This document shows, piece after piece, positions 1-6,745 of a stretch of 6,745 nt of DNA (positions are counted from its first letter, which is position 1; the number at the start of each line of letters is the position of its first letter). The notes beneath the pieces are model-generated. The model was not told the origin of the DNA and did not search any database. It saw only the letters and a program-made list of their open reading frames with translations. The stretch is from Alphaproteobacteria bacterium. GTDB lineage: Bacteria > Pseudomonadota > Alphaproteobacteria > Micavibrionales > Micavibrionaceae. The translations under genes were made by a program, and so were the position numbers. The stretch is taken from assembly GCA_030427765.1 (NCBI GenBank), contig JAUICS010000072.1, forward strand, positions 1 to 6,745, in the 5' to 3' direction.

Positions 1-3000
1 CATGGCCAGCGGGCTTATGGATGACGGTTCTTCCTCATCCGGACGTGATGGCGATAACGGTCGCACCGGACTTGGTTCCTCTGGTGCGTCACTGAATATA
101 TAATCGGGCGGCTTGATTGGGGTAGATACATTGGCAGTATCACGCGATTTTTGTTTTGCGTCCTTGGTTTGGAATGTCTGGTATGAAAATGTTTTTAGGT
201 CTTTATCCTTCCCAAATGCGAAGGGACGTTCAATAACGTCTGGCAGGTTTTCAAAACCCGCACGGATGTAATCATACCAATCTGTGCTATTGCCGCTTTT
301 TTGTCCTTTGTATCCGCAGATGATCAAACGGTCGGCGGCACGGGTCATCGCAACGTAAAGCAGGCGGCGGTATTCTTGCTCAAGCTCAACCTTCTTATTA
401 TCAAGCGCCCATGTGAAATGGTTGCACTGCATGGCTTTTTGAGGTGCCCATAACGGGACGGCTAAATCCGTTGTTTCCGGCCATAGGAATTTTGGCGCAC
501 CTTTTGAAATGGTTTGCGGTGTTCGCATTGTATCGGGCAAGAACACAATCGGTGCCTCTAATCCCTTCGAGCCATGCACGGTCATAATCTGGACTTCATT
601 CGCGTCACTAACCGCTTCGCGTTTAATGTCCTTGGAATTGCTTTTGGCAAATTGGACGAATGCCTGAAGGGATGGTCGGTTATCCACTTCAAAATCAATA
701 CACATATTCAGGAATTCTTCGATGGTATCCTGCGTATCGTTGCCAAGGCGGCGTTTAATGGCACGAATGCCGGAACCCGATGGATCGGCGGGGCATTTTT
801 CATTAAGGACGGCGGCAAAAAATTCGTAAGGACGGTACGATCCTGCAATGTCGATAAGGCGTGTCAGATATTCTACAGCATCATTATGGGCGCTGCTTTT
901 TAGGGACTTCCAAAGGGAGCCTGTTCGATCAACCGCAATATTATAAACATCATCTTCGGACAGTCCGATTAACGGCGATTTCAAAATGGTGGCCAGTGTC
1001 AGGTCATCCTCCGGCAACATTGCAAAGGATGCGATGGCCAACAAATCTTCAACTGCGATGTCTTCTGTTACGACCATACGGTCCATACCGCTGACCGGGA
1101 TATTATGGTCTTTTAGAACACGCATCATGGTTTTCACGAATGCCGAGCGTGTCCGCACCAAAATCATTATATCCTTTGGCTCAATAGGCCTGTTTTCCGA
1201 CTCCAGAATATTTTTTGTATCGAGCCATTCACGGATTTGAAGGGCGATCATTGTGGCCAGTTCGACTTTCGCATCTTGCGTTTCCACAATCTGTGTTGGC
1301 GGGGTCCATGCTTTACGCTCCTCCTTTTCCGCCTGTACGACCAGCGGCCATAACGTAACTTCCCCCGCGTCACCGTTCCGGTGACTTGTATGTTTAACGT
1401 TCGTGTCTTGATAGGATAATCCATCACGCGCGGCCTCGGCGGCAAAAACGGCATCAACCAAATTCAATACCGCCGCCGTCGACCGGAAGGAAATATTGAG
1501 TTTTACATTTTGCAAGGCCTCCCCGATATTTGACAGGGCATCTGTATAACGCATTTGGTTACCGTGGAATTCGCGTGGGTCTGCGCGCTGGAAACTATAA
1601 ATCGATTGTTTGTCATCACCGACGGTAAAGATTGTCCGGTGCGTATCCTCGTGCTGGCCGCGGCCACTGAAAAAATCATGGGTCAGGGCGTTGATAATAT
1701 CCCATTGTTCGGGGTTTGTGTCTTGCGCTTCATCAATCAGAATATGATCAATCCCGCCATCCATTTTGTATAACACCCACGCTGCGCCACTGCCGGAAAA
1801 CAGATCGCGGGTTTTTAAAATCATATCGTCGTAATCCAGAAAACCTTCGCGATGTTTATGCGCCTGATACTCACCGATTATGTGTTTGGCGATGAACAGG
1901 ATATCAGCGGTCGCACGCGCGCATTGTATGGCTTTTTGGATGTTCTCCAAATCGCGCAGGGCGATGGCTTCATCCTCGAACAAATTATTTGCAATAACAT
2001 TGTCGCGGGCAAAAACGTTTCCGAGGGATGCAACTTTCGATTCTTTGGTCAGGAAAATGGATTTGTATGTACCAAACATTTTTTGGCGTTTGTATTCGTC
2101 GGCTTCAAGCCATGCTTGTAATGTTTGTCCGCGTGCGACAACGGTTTTGGCGTTCGCCGTTTGCAGTGCACGGGATAATTCCCAGAGTGTTTGTTCTTTT
2201 TGTTCTGAAAGGGAATAGTAATCACCGGCCGGGTCATCTTTGTCTGTATCGAGTTTCAGGCCGATTGCAATGGCATTATAGAGATCGTCATATCCGTCAA
2301 ATTGATCTGTAATGCCGGTTAATTTTCGCCTGTCCTGAAGCAAGGATTGAATTTGGAATGTAACGTTATCCTCCGATAATTGTGCGGCCAGTCGTTTTAG
2401 CGCCGATCGCAAATCATCATCTACATGGTCTGTGTCGGTTAAAATCCGGTTGCGGATATTTTCCAGTATGTCTTTTGCGTCGCCTTCATCCATCACTTCA
2501 AAATGCGGCGATATTTTGGCCTCTAGCGGGAATCGACCAAGAACGGATTGGCAGAAACTATGGATGGTCATAATTTTTAACCCATCGGGACTATCAATCA
2601 CGCGGGCAAAAAGTGTGCGGGCAAAGCTGATAAGGTCGGCATCGGGCATATGACCGGTAAGGTCTTTTAACTGTTTTACCAGTTTGTCTTCATCCATGAC
2701 CGCCCATTTTCCAAGACGTTGCTGAAGACGGATTTTCATTTCTGTGGCGCCGGCCTTTGTGAATGTCAGGCATAGAATTTTGTGCGGCGGTGTCCCTTCC
2801 GCTTTTGTTATCGGGTTGGGGAGGAGGAGGCGTAATACGCGGTCCGTTAAAACTTTTGTCTTTCCCGTTCCGGCGGATGCCCCGACCCAGACGGAATGTT
2901 CCGGGTTACTGGCACGGCTTTGCAGAACGTTGGGGTCGGTATCGGCCCTGTGATTGTCTCTTTGATTGTCCTTTTGATTGTCTGGCATCGGCGGCACGAA

Positions 3001-3024
3001 TGTTTGGCTATTCTGCATCGGCAT
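1..3024 (-). CDS. addA: Double-strand break repair helicase-nuclease subunit AddA, C-terminus cut off by the window edge
   Basis: AddA is the ATP-driven 3'-5' SF1A (UvrD/RecB-like) helicase subunit of cytoplasmic AddAB. It unwinds DNA from broken ends for RecA loading, and its C-terminal nuclease cuts one strand. The frame is open for 1008 codons to the left edge. The SF1A motifs are all visible in order: Walker A GASAGTGKT (48-56), Ia LCLTFTKAGATEM (84-96), TIHSFCQ (153-159), LDYDDM (396-401), Walker B LIDEAQDTN (429-437, D431 and E432), motif III GDDKQSIYSFQRADP (469-483), IV SFRS (512-515), V MTVHGSKGLE (814-823) and VI EYRRLLYVAMTRA (884-896, arginine finger R895). The fragment ends in a Pro/Glu/Ser-rich linker (about 965-1006). 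The RecB-type nuclease domain, about 150 residues in relatives of roughly 1150-1180 residues, should follow outside the window. I chose ATG 3024 because GGAG lies 8 nt upstream; ATG 3018, GTG 2997 and ATG 2988 are alternatives. It overlaps addB by 17 bp. The family call is very secure. Confidence 0.97.
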   Translation of the reverse strand, partial: MPMQNSQTFVPPMPDNQKDNQRDNHRADTDPNVLQSRASNPEHSVWVGASAGTGKTKVLTDRVLRLLLPNPITKAEGTPPHKILCLTFTKAGATEMKIRLQQRLGKWAVMDEDKLVKQLKDLTGHMPDADLISFARTLFARVIDSPDGLKIMTIHSFCQSVLGRFPLEAKISPHFEVMDEGDAKDILENIRNRILTDTDHVDDDLRSALKRLAAQLSEDNVTFQIQSLLQDRRKLTGITDQFDGYDDLYNAIAIGLKLDTDKDDPAGDYYSLSEQKEQTLWELSRALQTANAKTVVARGQTLQAWLEADEYKRQKMFGTYKSIFLTKESKVASLGNVFARDNVIANNLFEDEAIALRDLENIQKAIQCARATADILFIAKHIIGEYQAHKHREGFLDYDDMILKTRDLFSGSGAAWVLYKMDGGIDHILIDEAQDTNPEQWDIINALTHDFFSGRGQHEDTHRTIFTVGDDKQSIYSFQRADPREFHGNQMRYTDALSNIGEALQNVKLNISFRSTAAVLNLVDAVFAAEAARDGLSYQDTNVKHTSHRNGDAGEVTLWPLVVQAEKEERKAWTPPTQIVETQDAKVELATMIALQIREWLDTKNILESENRPIEPKDIMILVRTRSAFVKTMMRVLKDHNIPVSGMDRMVVTEDIAVEDLLAIASFAMLPEDDLTLATILKSPLIGLSEDDVYNIAVDRTGSLWKSLKSSAHNDAVEYLTRLIDIAGSYRPYEFFAAVLNEKCPADPSGSGIRAIKRRLGNDTQDTIEEFLNMCIDFEVDNRPSLQAFVQFAKSNSKDIKREAVSDANEVQIMTVHGSKGLEAPIVFLPDTMRTPQTISKGAPKFLWPETTDLAVPLWAPQKAMQCNHFTWALDNKKVELEQEYRRLLYVAMTRAADRLIICGYKGQKSGNSTDWYDYIRAGFENLPDVIERPFAFGKDKDLKTFSYQTFQTKDAKQKSRDTANVSTPIKPPDYIFSDAPEEPSPVRPLSPSRPDEEEPSSISPLAM
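2947..2982 (-). repeat. Three tandem 12-bp units in the addA N-terminus (DNQK/DNQR/DNHR)
   Basis: Three consecutive 12-bp units, each beginning GACAATCA on the minus strand, lie at 2982-2971, 2970-2959 and 2958-2947. They encode DNQK, DNQR and DNHR, residues 15-26 of AddA counted from ATG 3024. The units differ only in their last four bases. They sit between the overlapping start region and the conserved DPNVLQSRASNPEHSVWVGASAGTGKT stretch, in a part of AddA that is variable between species. Copy number could change in frame without harming the helicase core. Confidence 0.85.
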
Positions 3025-6000
3025 CGGCAACGCTCCATTCCTTTACCCGGCCCAGATGGGCGTAATCCTGATACGCTGGCGCGATATCCGGATTCGGGAT
3101 GTTGATATAGGATGTATTCGGATCATCAAACAATGTTGTTATGGCATCAATGCCGCGCAAGGTCGTTTCAATCAGGTCTGAAAGAGAGCTATCTTTTGCG
3201 GCCTTGATATTGGTTATATTTCCGGCGGGTTCATTTCCGGTCAGTGACCAGTATTGTATTTTTTCCGGCGTATCTATGCGGATATTCTCAAACCCGCCTT
3301 CTTGCAGTATGGCGGCTTCGATGGCGAGCTGAGGTGAAATGCCCATGTGAACATTCTTCTGTGTTGGTGCCGTTCCGGTTTTGTAATCAATGACGGCGGC
3401 ATTGCCGAATGCGTTTTTATCAATGCGGTCGGCCTTGGCGGTCAGGGTGAATGGACCGGCGGGGGCGTCGCGCGTGATTTTGCCCTGTACCTCGATCGCC
3501 ACTGGTGTAAATTCATCGCGCCAGATCATTTCATGGGCGATAAACCAGTCCGCAATTTTTTGAAATTTAGGCCACCAGAATCCGGTGACGGTAGGATTGT
3601 CCTGTAAATCACCCAACGTATCCCATCCGAGTTTCAAAAGGTGATCGCGGGCGGAATCCTCATCCTCGATTTTGTCCGGATAGGTTTTGACAAATTCCTC
3701 AAGCACATCATGAATCCAGTTTCCTTTTTCAAGCGGGCCGATTGGTTGTTCAAGATCATCCAGTTTTTTAAGGTTCAGGATTTTTTGCGCGTAAATACTA
3801 TACGGATCACGGATAAGGGTTTCGATACGCGTGGCTGATAATTCACGCGGGCGTTTTTCAACGGGCGGCGCAGGGGCCGGACGGCCGCAGGATTGTATGC
3901 CGTCTTCATTCGTATCGAGAAACGCGGCCCAATTCGCGTATGACATGTTACCGAGTTTTATATCATGCGTATCATCAAACGCCTGTAAAACAGTATCAAG
4001 GCGCTGAAGCCAGCGCGCGGATACGGTTGGTGCGCCATCAACCTTTTGTGATCGCGTCATAATGACCTCACCATGGCAAAATAATTGGCAAAAATCATGT
4101 GCGGCCTGACCAATCGATACATCTGGTATCGGCAGGCCGTATTCATTCCGCATCGGCCGTGACATCCACATATCGTGCTTTGGCGCGGGTGGCCATTGCC
4201 CTTCATTCAGACTGCCCAGAATAACAACATCACTATCGATTAATCGTGCCTCAAGCTGCCCAAGTATCGTGACGCGCGGATGTGTTCCGTATTTCGGACG
4301 TACCGGTGTGCGTCCCATCATATGTGTCATAAATGCGGTGTATTCGTGCAGGGACATGTCCTGCATCAAATACGCATGTTCGGAAATATCGTAAAGCAGG
4401 TTTGCGGCGGCCTCACCATCCTCATGCGCCCATAGATATGTGTAGGCGGCGGCCAGTTTTTCGGCGATGTCGATATGGATTTGTAAAACGTCTTTCAGTT
4501 TATTATCCGCATTGTCAATTAAAGCCGATAACGGCTCAAATAAAGTTTCGAGTGAAGATACAAAATTCAGTAGTGTGTCTTTGTCCTTTAGATACGATGT
4601 ATCGATTTTTGAACGTATACCTTTGAAGCCTTTTACCGGTTTTGTACCGCGCAGGGCCAGATCAAGCTCCCGAACGTAACGGCGGTACTCTGCCCCCTCG
4701 TATCCCGGATTGCAGTATGGATGTTTCAGGAGGGAGAGGAGCGGCACCGGTGAAAAATGCGACAGAACACATTGCAGGACAAGAAGAAGGAAACTTCCCG
4801 CCCGGTCGTCTTTAAGGGGTTTCCCGCCACTATCATCAATCTGGATATTCCATCGGCGGCAGGCTGAGGATACGCGCCGTGCCAAATACCGGTCCGGTGT
4901 CACAAGGCATACGGTTTTATTTGGTGTTTCCAGAATATCGCGGATGATCAGGGCGATTAATAATGCCTCTTTCTCCGGCGAAGGGCAGGGATAATACTGC
5001 ACATTTTCAAATGCCATCCGCGCATCGTCCGCGGCGGCCGGTGATGTCTTTAGGTCCATCCATTTTGACAGGGTTCTGGCTGGACGCATAATTTCGGTCA
5101 GGATATTCGATCGCGCCGCTTGTTTCTTTTGTGTGATTTGCGGCGGTTCATCTGCTTTTGTTTGTGGTGTGCACGGCCATTCCTTCACATCACGCCGCGT
5201 TATGCCGAAATGTGTGATCATTTTTTTCAGGTAGAATTGCGGATGAATTTCATCGACGGCTTCCCAGGATGCATCATCAAGATTTTGATCTAGGCCGGGT
5301 AAAATCACCGCGCCGTTTGGACATTCGGAAATGGCGTGTAGCAGTTTCCGTGTCGCCGGGATGGACCCCGTTGAACCACCCGCGATAATCGGATGTTCGG
5401 GCGGGGATGAGCGTAAACTTTCCACCATCATATCCAGTTGCCGGTTTCGATAATCCGCCGCATCGATAACGCCGTTGTCTTCCAGCACCTTTGGCCAGAC
5501 ATCCCCAAGGATGGATAGGAAGGTTAAAGACACTTGCCAGTGCTCCGCAAATTCCTCCGGCACGATGTTATGAATATCGTTAAACGATAGTTGCTCGATA
5601 TAGACCTGATCAATAAAACTGCCCAAGGCTTCGGCCATTTTAATCGCTTGCGTTTTTCTGTGTTTGTAATCGGGAATCGCCTGAATCGTTCTGGCCAGCA
5701 ACAATGTGCGTTTCAAACTCGATATTGCGGGTGGAATCGGATACTTGTCTGTGTTTTTGAAAAAATGCCCCATGCCTTCCTGAAAAAGCATGTCATCGGG
5801 GTCAATGTCGCCAATCGGTTGAATTCGGGGGAGGAGGAGTGGTCGCCCCTCCGTCTGTCGCAGGAACGCCGTCTGCATTTCACGGCACCCCCGCCGTGTG
5901 GGCAAAAGGATCAGATAGTCCGATAATGTTTCCGGCGCATCCGAAACCGCATCCAGAATGCTGGATGCCATACACCGTAAAAACGGAAATCCGGCGGGAA

Positions 6001-6025
6001 TGTTAAAGACGTTTGGTGTACTCAT
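3008..6025 (-). CDS. addB: Double-strand break repair nuclease subunit AddB, alphaproteobacterial type
   Basis: AddB is the second subunit of the AddAB helicase-nuclease. It has a helicase-like fold that scaffolds DNA and, in characterised complexes, scans for Chi, plus a C-terminal RecB-type nuclease for the other strand. The ORF is complete at 1005 residues, close to the usual length of the alphaproteobacterial family. The N-terminus VFNIPAGFPFL (6-16) and LLPTRRGCREMQTAFL (40-55) are typical, and there is no GKT-type Walker A, so ATPase activity is unlikely. The middle holds VTILGQLEARLIDSDVVILGSLNEGQWPP (585-613) and MSRPMRNEYGLP (621-632). The nuclease domain starts near ELSATRIETLIRDPYSIYA (728-746), with catalytic residues H772 (GNWIHDVLE), D866 (AKADRID), D880 and K882 (VIDYKTG), and the QLAIEA helix (899-904). 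No cysteine occurs after residue 713, so the Fe-S cluster of Bacillus AddB is absent. The start is the only Met before the conserved N-terminus; no strong ribosome-binding site precedes it. Confidence 0.97.
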   Translation of the reverse strand: MSTPNVFNIPAGFPFLRCMASSILDAVSDAPETLSDYLILLPTRRGCREMQTAFLRQTEGRPLLLPRIQPIGDIDPDDMLFQEGMGHFFKNTDKYPIPPAISSLKRTLLLARTIQAIPDYKHRKTQAIKMAEALGSFIDQVYIEQLSFNDIHNIVPEEFAEHWQVSLTFLSILGDVWPKVLEDNGVIDAADYRNRQLDMMVESLRSSPPEHPIIAGGSTGSIPATRKLLHAISECPNGAVILPGLDQNLDDASWEAVDEIHPQFYLKKMITHFGITRRDVKEWPCTPQTKADEPPQITQKKQAARSNILTEIMRPARTLSKWMDLKTSPAAADDARMAFENVQYYPCPSPEKEALLIALIIRDILETPNKTVCLVTPDRYLARRVSSACRRWNIQIDDSGGKPLKDDRAGSFLLLVLQCVLSHFSPVPLLSLLKHPYCNPGYEGAEYRRYVRELDLALRGTKPVKGFKGIRSKIDTSYLKDKDTLLNFVSSLETLFEPLSALIDNADNKLKDVLQIHIDIAEKLAAAYTYLWAHEDGEAAANLLYDISEHAYLMQDMSLHEYTAFMTHMMGRTPVRPKYGTHPRVTILGQLEARLIDSDVVILGSLNEGQWPPAPKHDMWMSRPMRNEYGLPIPDVSIGQAAHDFCQLFCHGEVIMTRSQKVDGAPTVSARWLQRLDTVLQAFDDTHDIKLGNMSYANWAAFLDTNEDGIQSCGRPAPAPPVEKRPRELSATRIETLIRDPYSIYAQKILNLKKLDDLEQPIGPLEKGNWIHDVLEEFVKTYPDKIEDEDSARDHLLKLGWDTLGDLQDNPTVTGFWWPKFQKIADWFIAHEMIWRDEFTPVAIEVQGKITRDAPAGPFTLTAKADRIDKNAFGNAAVIDYKTGTAPTQKNVHMGISPQLAIEAAILQEGGFENIRIDTPEKIQYWSLTGNEPAGNITNIKAAKDSSLSDLIETTLRGIDAITTLFDDPNTSYINIPNPDIAPAYQDYAHLGRVKEWSVADADAE
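3033..3043 (-). promoter_or_regulatory. Ribosome-binding site for addA inside the 3' end of addB
   Basis: Read on the minus strand, AAGGAATGGAG runs from 3043 to 3033, and its GGAG (3036-3033) is 8 nt from the ATG at 3024. The downstream candidate starts (GTG 2997, ATG 2988) have no purine-rich stretch at a useful distance, because the bases before them are C-rich. This site therefore decides the addA start and implies that ribosomes finishing addB at 3008 restart, or are already re-recruited, at the overlapping addA start. The inference rests on spacing and motif only. Confidence 0.65.
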
Positions 6026-6032
6026 GCGGGTT

Positions 6033-6038
6033 ATTATA
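6033..6038 (-). promoter_or_regulatory. Possible -10 element (TATAAT) just upstream of addB
   Basis: A perfect TATAAT lies on the minus strand, ending 7 nt before the addB ATG at 6025. No good -35 hexamer is present: at a 16-bp spacer the sequence is TTTTCT, three of six matches. If it is used, transcription would begin within a base or two of the ATG and give a leaderless or nearly leaderless mRNA. That would fit the lack of a clear ribosome-binding site for addB. It is weak evidence, since AT-rich hexamers arise by chance in intergenic DNA. Confidence 0.25.
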
Positions 6039-6075
6039 ATCGTCTTCTATCAGAAGAAAACATTCCTTTTCTGTC

Positions 6076-6116
6076 ATCCCCGAGGTCTTGCATCGCAAGA
6101 CACTAACAGCGGGGAT
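6076..6116. repeat. Nested palindrome, part of a dispersed-repeat-like element between murU and addB
   Basis: The outer arms ATCCCCG (6076-6082) and CGGGGAT (6110-6116) are a perfect 7-bp inverted repeat. Inside is a second perfect hairpin, GTCTTGC (6085-6091) and GCAAGAC (6095-6101), with a 3-base ATC loop. The flank GTCATCCCCG resembles the ends of REP-like palindromic repeats that I know from alphaproteobacterial genomes (GTCATCCCCG ... CGGGGATCCA). Neither strand has a T-run after the stems, so it is not a canonical intrinsic terminator. It would be transcribed if murU and addB share an mRNA. Confidence 0.75.
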
Positions 6117-6157
6117 CTAGTAAGGACGCGCTGCAAGGCAGCCCACATATGGATCCC
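6112..6157. repeat. Second stem-loop of the intergenic palindromic element
   Basis: GGGATC (6112-6117) pairs perfectly with GATCCC (6152-6157). The stem can extend inward through a T-G wobble (6118 with 6151) and an A-T pair (6119 with 6150). It encloses a short hairpin, GCTGC (6130-6134) and GCAGC (6138-6142), with an AAG loop. The left arm is shared with the right arm of the previous palindrome, so the two structures would compete or alternate. Confidence 0.65.
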
Positions 6158-6204
6158 GTTCGTGTAAACCCTCTTTTATATATTCCAGAGGATACCAACG
6201 GGAT
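6153..6204. repeat. Third stem-loop of the intergenic palindromic element, next to the murU stop
   Basis: ATCCCGTT (6153-6160) and AACGGGAT (6197-6204) form a perfect 8-bp inverted repeat around a smaller stem, CCTCT (6170-6174) and AGAGG (6187-6191), with an AT-rich loop. The heptamer TTCGTGT occurs at 6159-6165 and again at 6208-6214. CCCTC (6169-6173) can also pair with GAGGG (6220-6224), right beside the murU stop, giving an alternative fold. A 3'-end processing or stabilising role for the murU transcript is possible but not shown by the sequence. Confidence 0.65.
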
Positions 6205-6224
6205 GAATTCGTGTGGTATGAGGG

Positions 6225-6745
6225 CTAAGCAGATAGGCGCGCAAGCAAGTGATTTGATACATTAAACACATCATGCGGTGTACTAATGTGATGCCACAGG
6301 CCTTGGTTAATATATCCGTAAAGCCGTCCATCGGCCTCGGCCTTATCCATTACATCAAGGAACGAAAATACTTGCCCTTCCTCATATTCTTCAAACACGC
6401 GGCGATGAACAATACGTACGCCGGTGAACATGGAATTACCGTTTTGATCACGCGAACGTGTGCAGTGTCCATCGTCATCAACCGTATAATCACCAACACC
6501 CTTGGTAAGCGTCATATCTTTCAGGGGTTGCAGGGCAAGCAGACAGTCCATTTTATCGCCGTCCCACGCATCACGCATTTCATGGATAAGGGATGTTGAT
6601 GGTGCATCCTGCCATATGGAATCACCGCTGACGACAAACACCGCATCATCATCCAGATAGGATAGGGCACGCAAAATGCCGCCGCCGGTGTCGAGTATTT
6701 CGCGCTCGTGCGACACAATCATCTCCGGTTTTTCGATGTCTTCCA
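6225..6745 (-). CDS. murU: MurU-like sugar-1-phosphate nucleotidyltransferase, N-terminus cut off by the window edge
   Basis: The last 172 codons of an NTP-transferase (nucleotidylyltransferase superfamily) are visible, and the frame is open to the right edge, so the ATG at 6722 is internal. Relatives have about 230-250 residues; the missing part should carry the GxGxRxxP nucleotide-binding loop and the PKPL motif. Visible family marks, in fragment numbering, are HEREILDTGGGILRAL (12-27), FVVSGDSIW (36-44, with D41 as the expected metal ligand) and GLWHHISTPHDVFNVSN (148-164), the equivalent of the WxD(I/V)GTP ending. MurU converts MurNAc-1-phosphate and UTP to UDP-MurNAc in the cytoplasm, recycling cell-wall sugars with the kinase AmgK. 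The position upstream of addBA matches the alphaproteobacterial tsaE-amgK-murU-addBA order. The family is secure. The exact substrate is inferred from context; a mannose-1-phosphate or glucose-1-phosphate enzyme cannot be excluded. Confidence 0.8.
   Translation of the reverse strand, partial: EDIEKPEMIVSHEREILDTGGGILRALSYLDDDAVFVVSGDSIWQDAPSTSLIHEMRDAWDGDKMDCLLALQPLKDMTLTKGVGDYTVDDDGHCTRSRDQNGNSMFTGVRIVHRRVFEEYEEGQVFSFLDVMDKAEADGRLYGYINQGLWHHISTPHDVFNVSNHLLARLSA

Noticed and set aside
574..903. Plus-strand open frame of 109 codons
   Set aside because: It lies wholly opposite conserved AddA motif regions (including the MTVHGSKGLE motif), has no recognisable domain, and is best explained as an antisense shadow.
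1..3024. addA might be a pseudogene, since no stop-bounded reading frame is seen
   Set aside because: Codon-by-codon reading of the minus strand from 3024 to 1 shows no stop and all helicase motifs in register. The gene simply runs off the left edge.
5591..5926. Plus-strand open frame of 111 codons opposite the addB 5' part
   Set aside because: It is opposite the conserved N-terminal part of AddB, resembles no family I know, and has no independent support.
6085..6101. Perfect 7-bp hairpin as an intrinsic terminator
   Set aside because: No T-run follows the stem on either strand, and the hairpin sits inside a larger palindrome of repeat type.
6273..6599. Plus-strand open frame of 108 codons opposite murU
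   Set aside because: It is antisense to a gene with clear nucleotidyltransferase motifs and has no recognisable domain.
1..6745. A new defence or mobile system
   Set aside because: AddAB is a widespread housekeeping repair complex that also degrades foreign DNA. There are no accessory genes, integrase, att-like repeats or CRISPR repeats here to support anything further.

Overview
The window is a bacterial chromosome segment in which every convincing gene lies on the minus strand, so it reads from right to left: an NTP-transferase of the MurU type (start cut off by the right edge), then addB, then addA (end cut off by the left edge). Both AddA and AddB look like the alphaproteobacterial forms of these proteins. 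The order nucleotidyltransferase - addB - addA is also the one I know from alphaproteobacteria, where these genes often follow tsaE and an amgK-like kinase. The base composition is moderate (about half G+C by eye), lower than in many free-living members of the class. I cannot name the genus.

Layout. Positions 6225-6745 hold the C-terminal 172 residues of the sugar-1-phosphate nucleotidyltransferase. Positions 6026-6224 are the only real intergenic stretch, about 200 bp. It is filled by a chain of inverted repeats of the dispersed-palindrome kind and has a TATAAT hexamer close to the addB start. Positions 3008-6025 hold a complete addB of 1005 codons. Positions 1-3024 hold addA, 1008 codons long as read here, overlapping the end of addB by 17 bp. 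I followed the addA frame codon by codon to the left edge and found no stop or frameshift; only its C-terminal nuclease domain lies outside the window.

How the genes work together. AddA (SF1A helicase plus nuclease) and AddB (helicase-like scaffold plus nuclease) form the heterodimeric AddAB helicase-nuclease. It resects double-strand breaks to make 3' single strands for RecA, as RecBCD does in enterobacteria. The overlap and the ribosome-binding site inside addB point to coupled translation of the two subunits. The nucleotidyltransferase belongs to cell-wall sugar recycling and probably shares only the locus with addBA.

I see no mobile element, CRISPR array, tRNA or rRNA, and no evidence for a new system. 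This is mostly an ordinary DNA-repair locus. The points worth a second look are the palindromic element upstream of addB, the addA start, a 12-bp tandem repeat at the addA N-terminus, and the His at a usual metal-ligand position in the nucleotidyltransferase.
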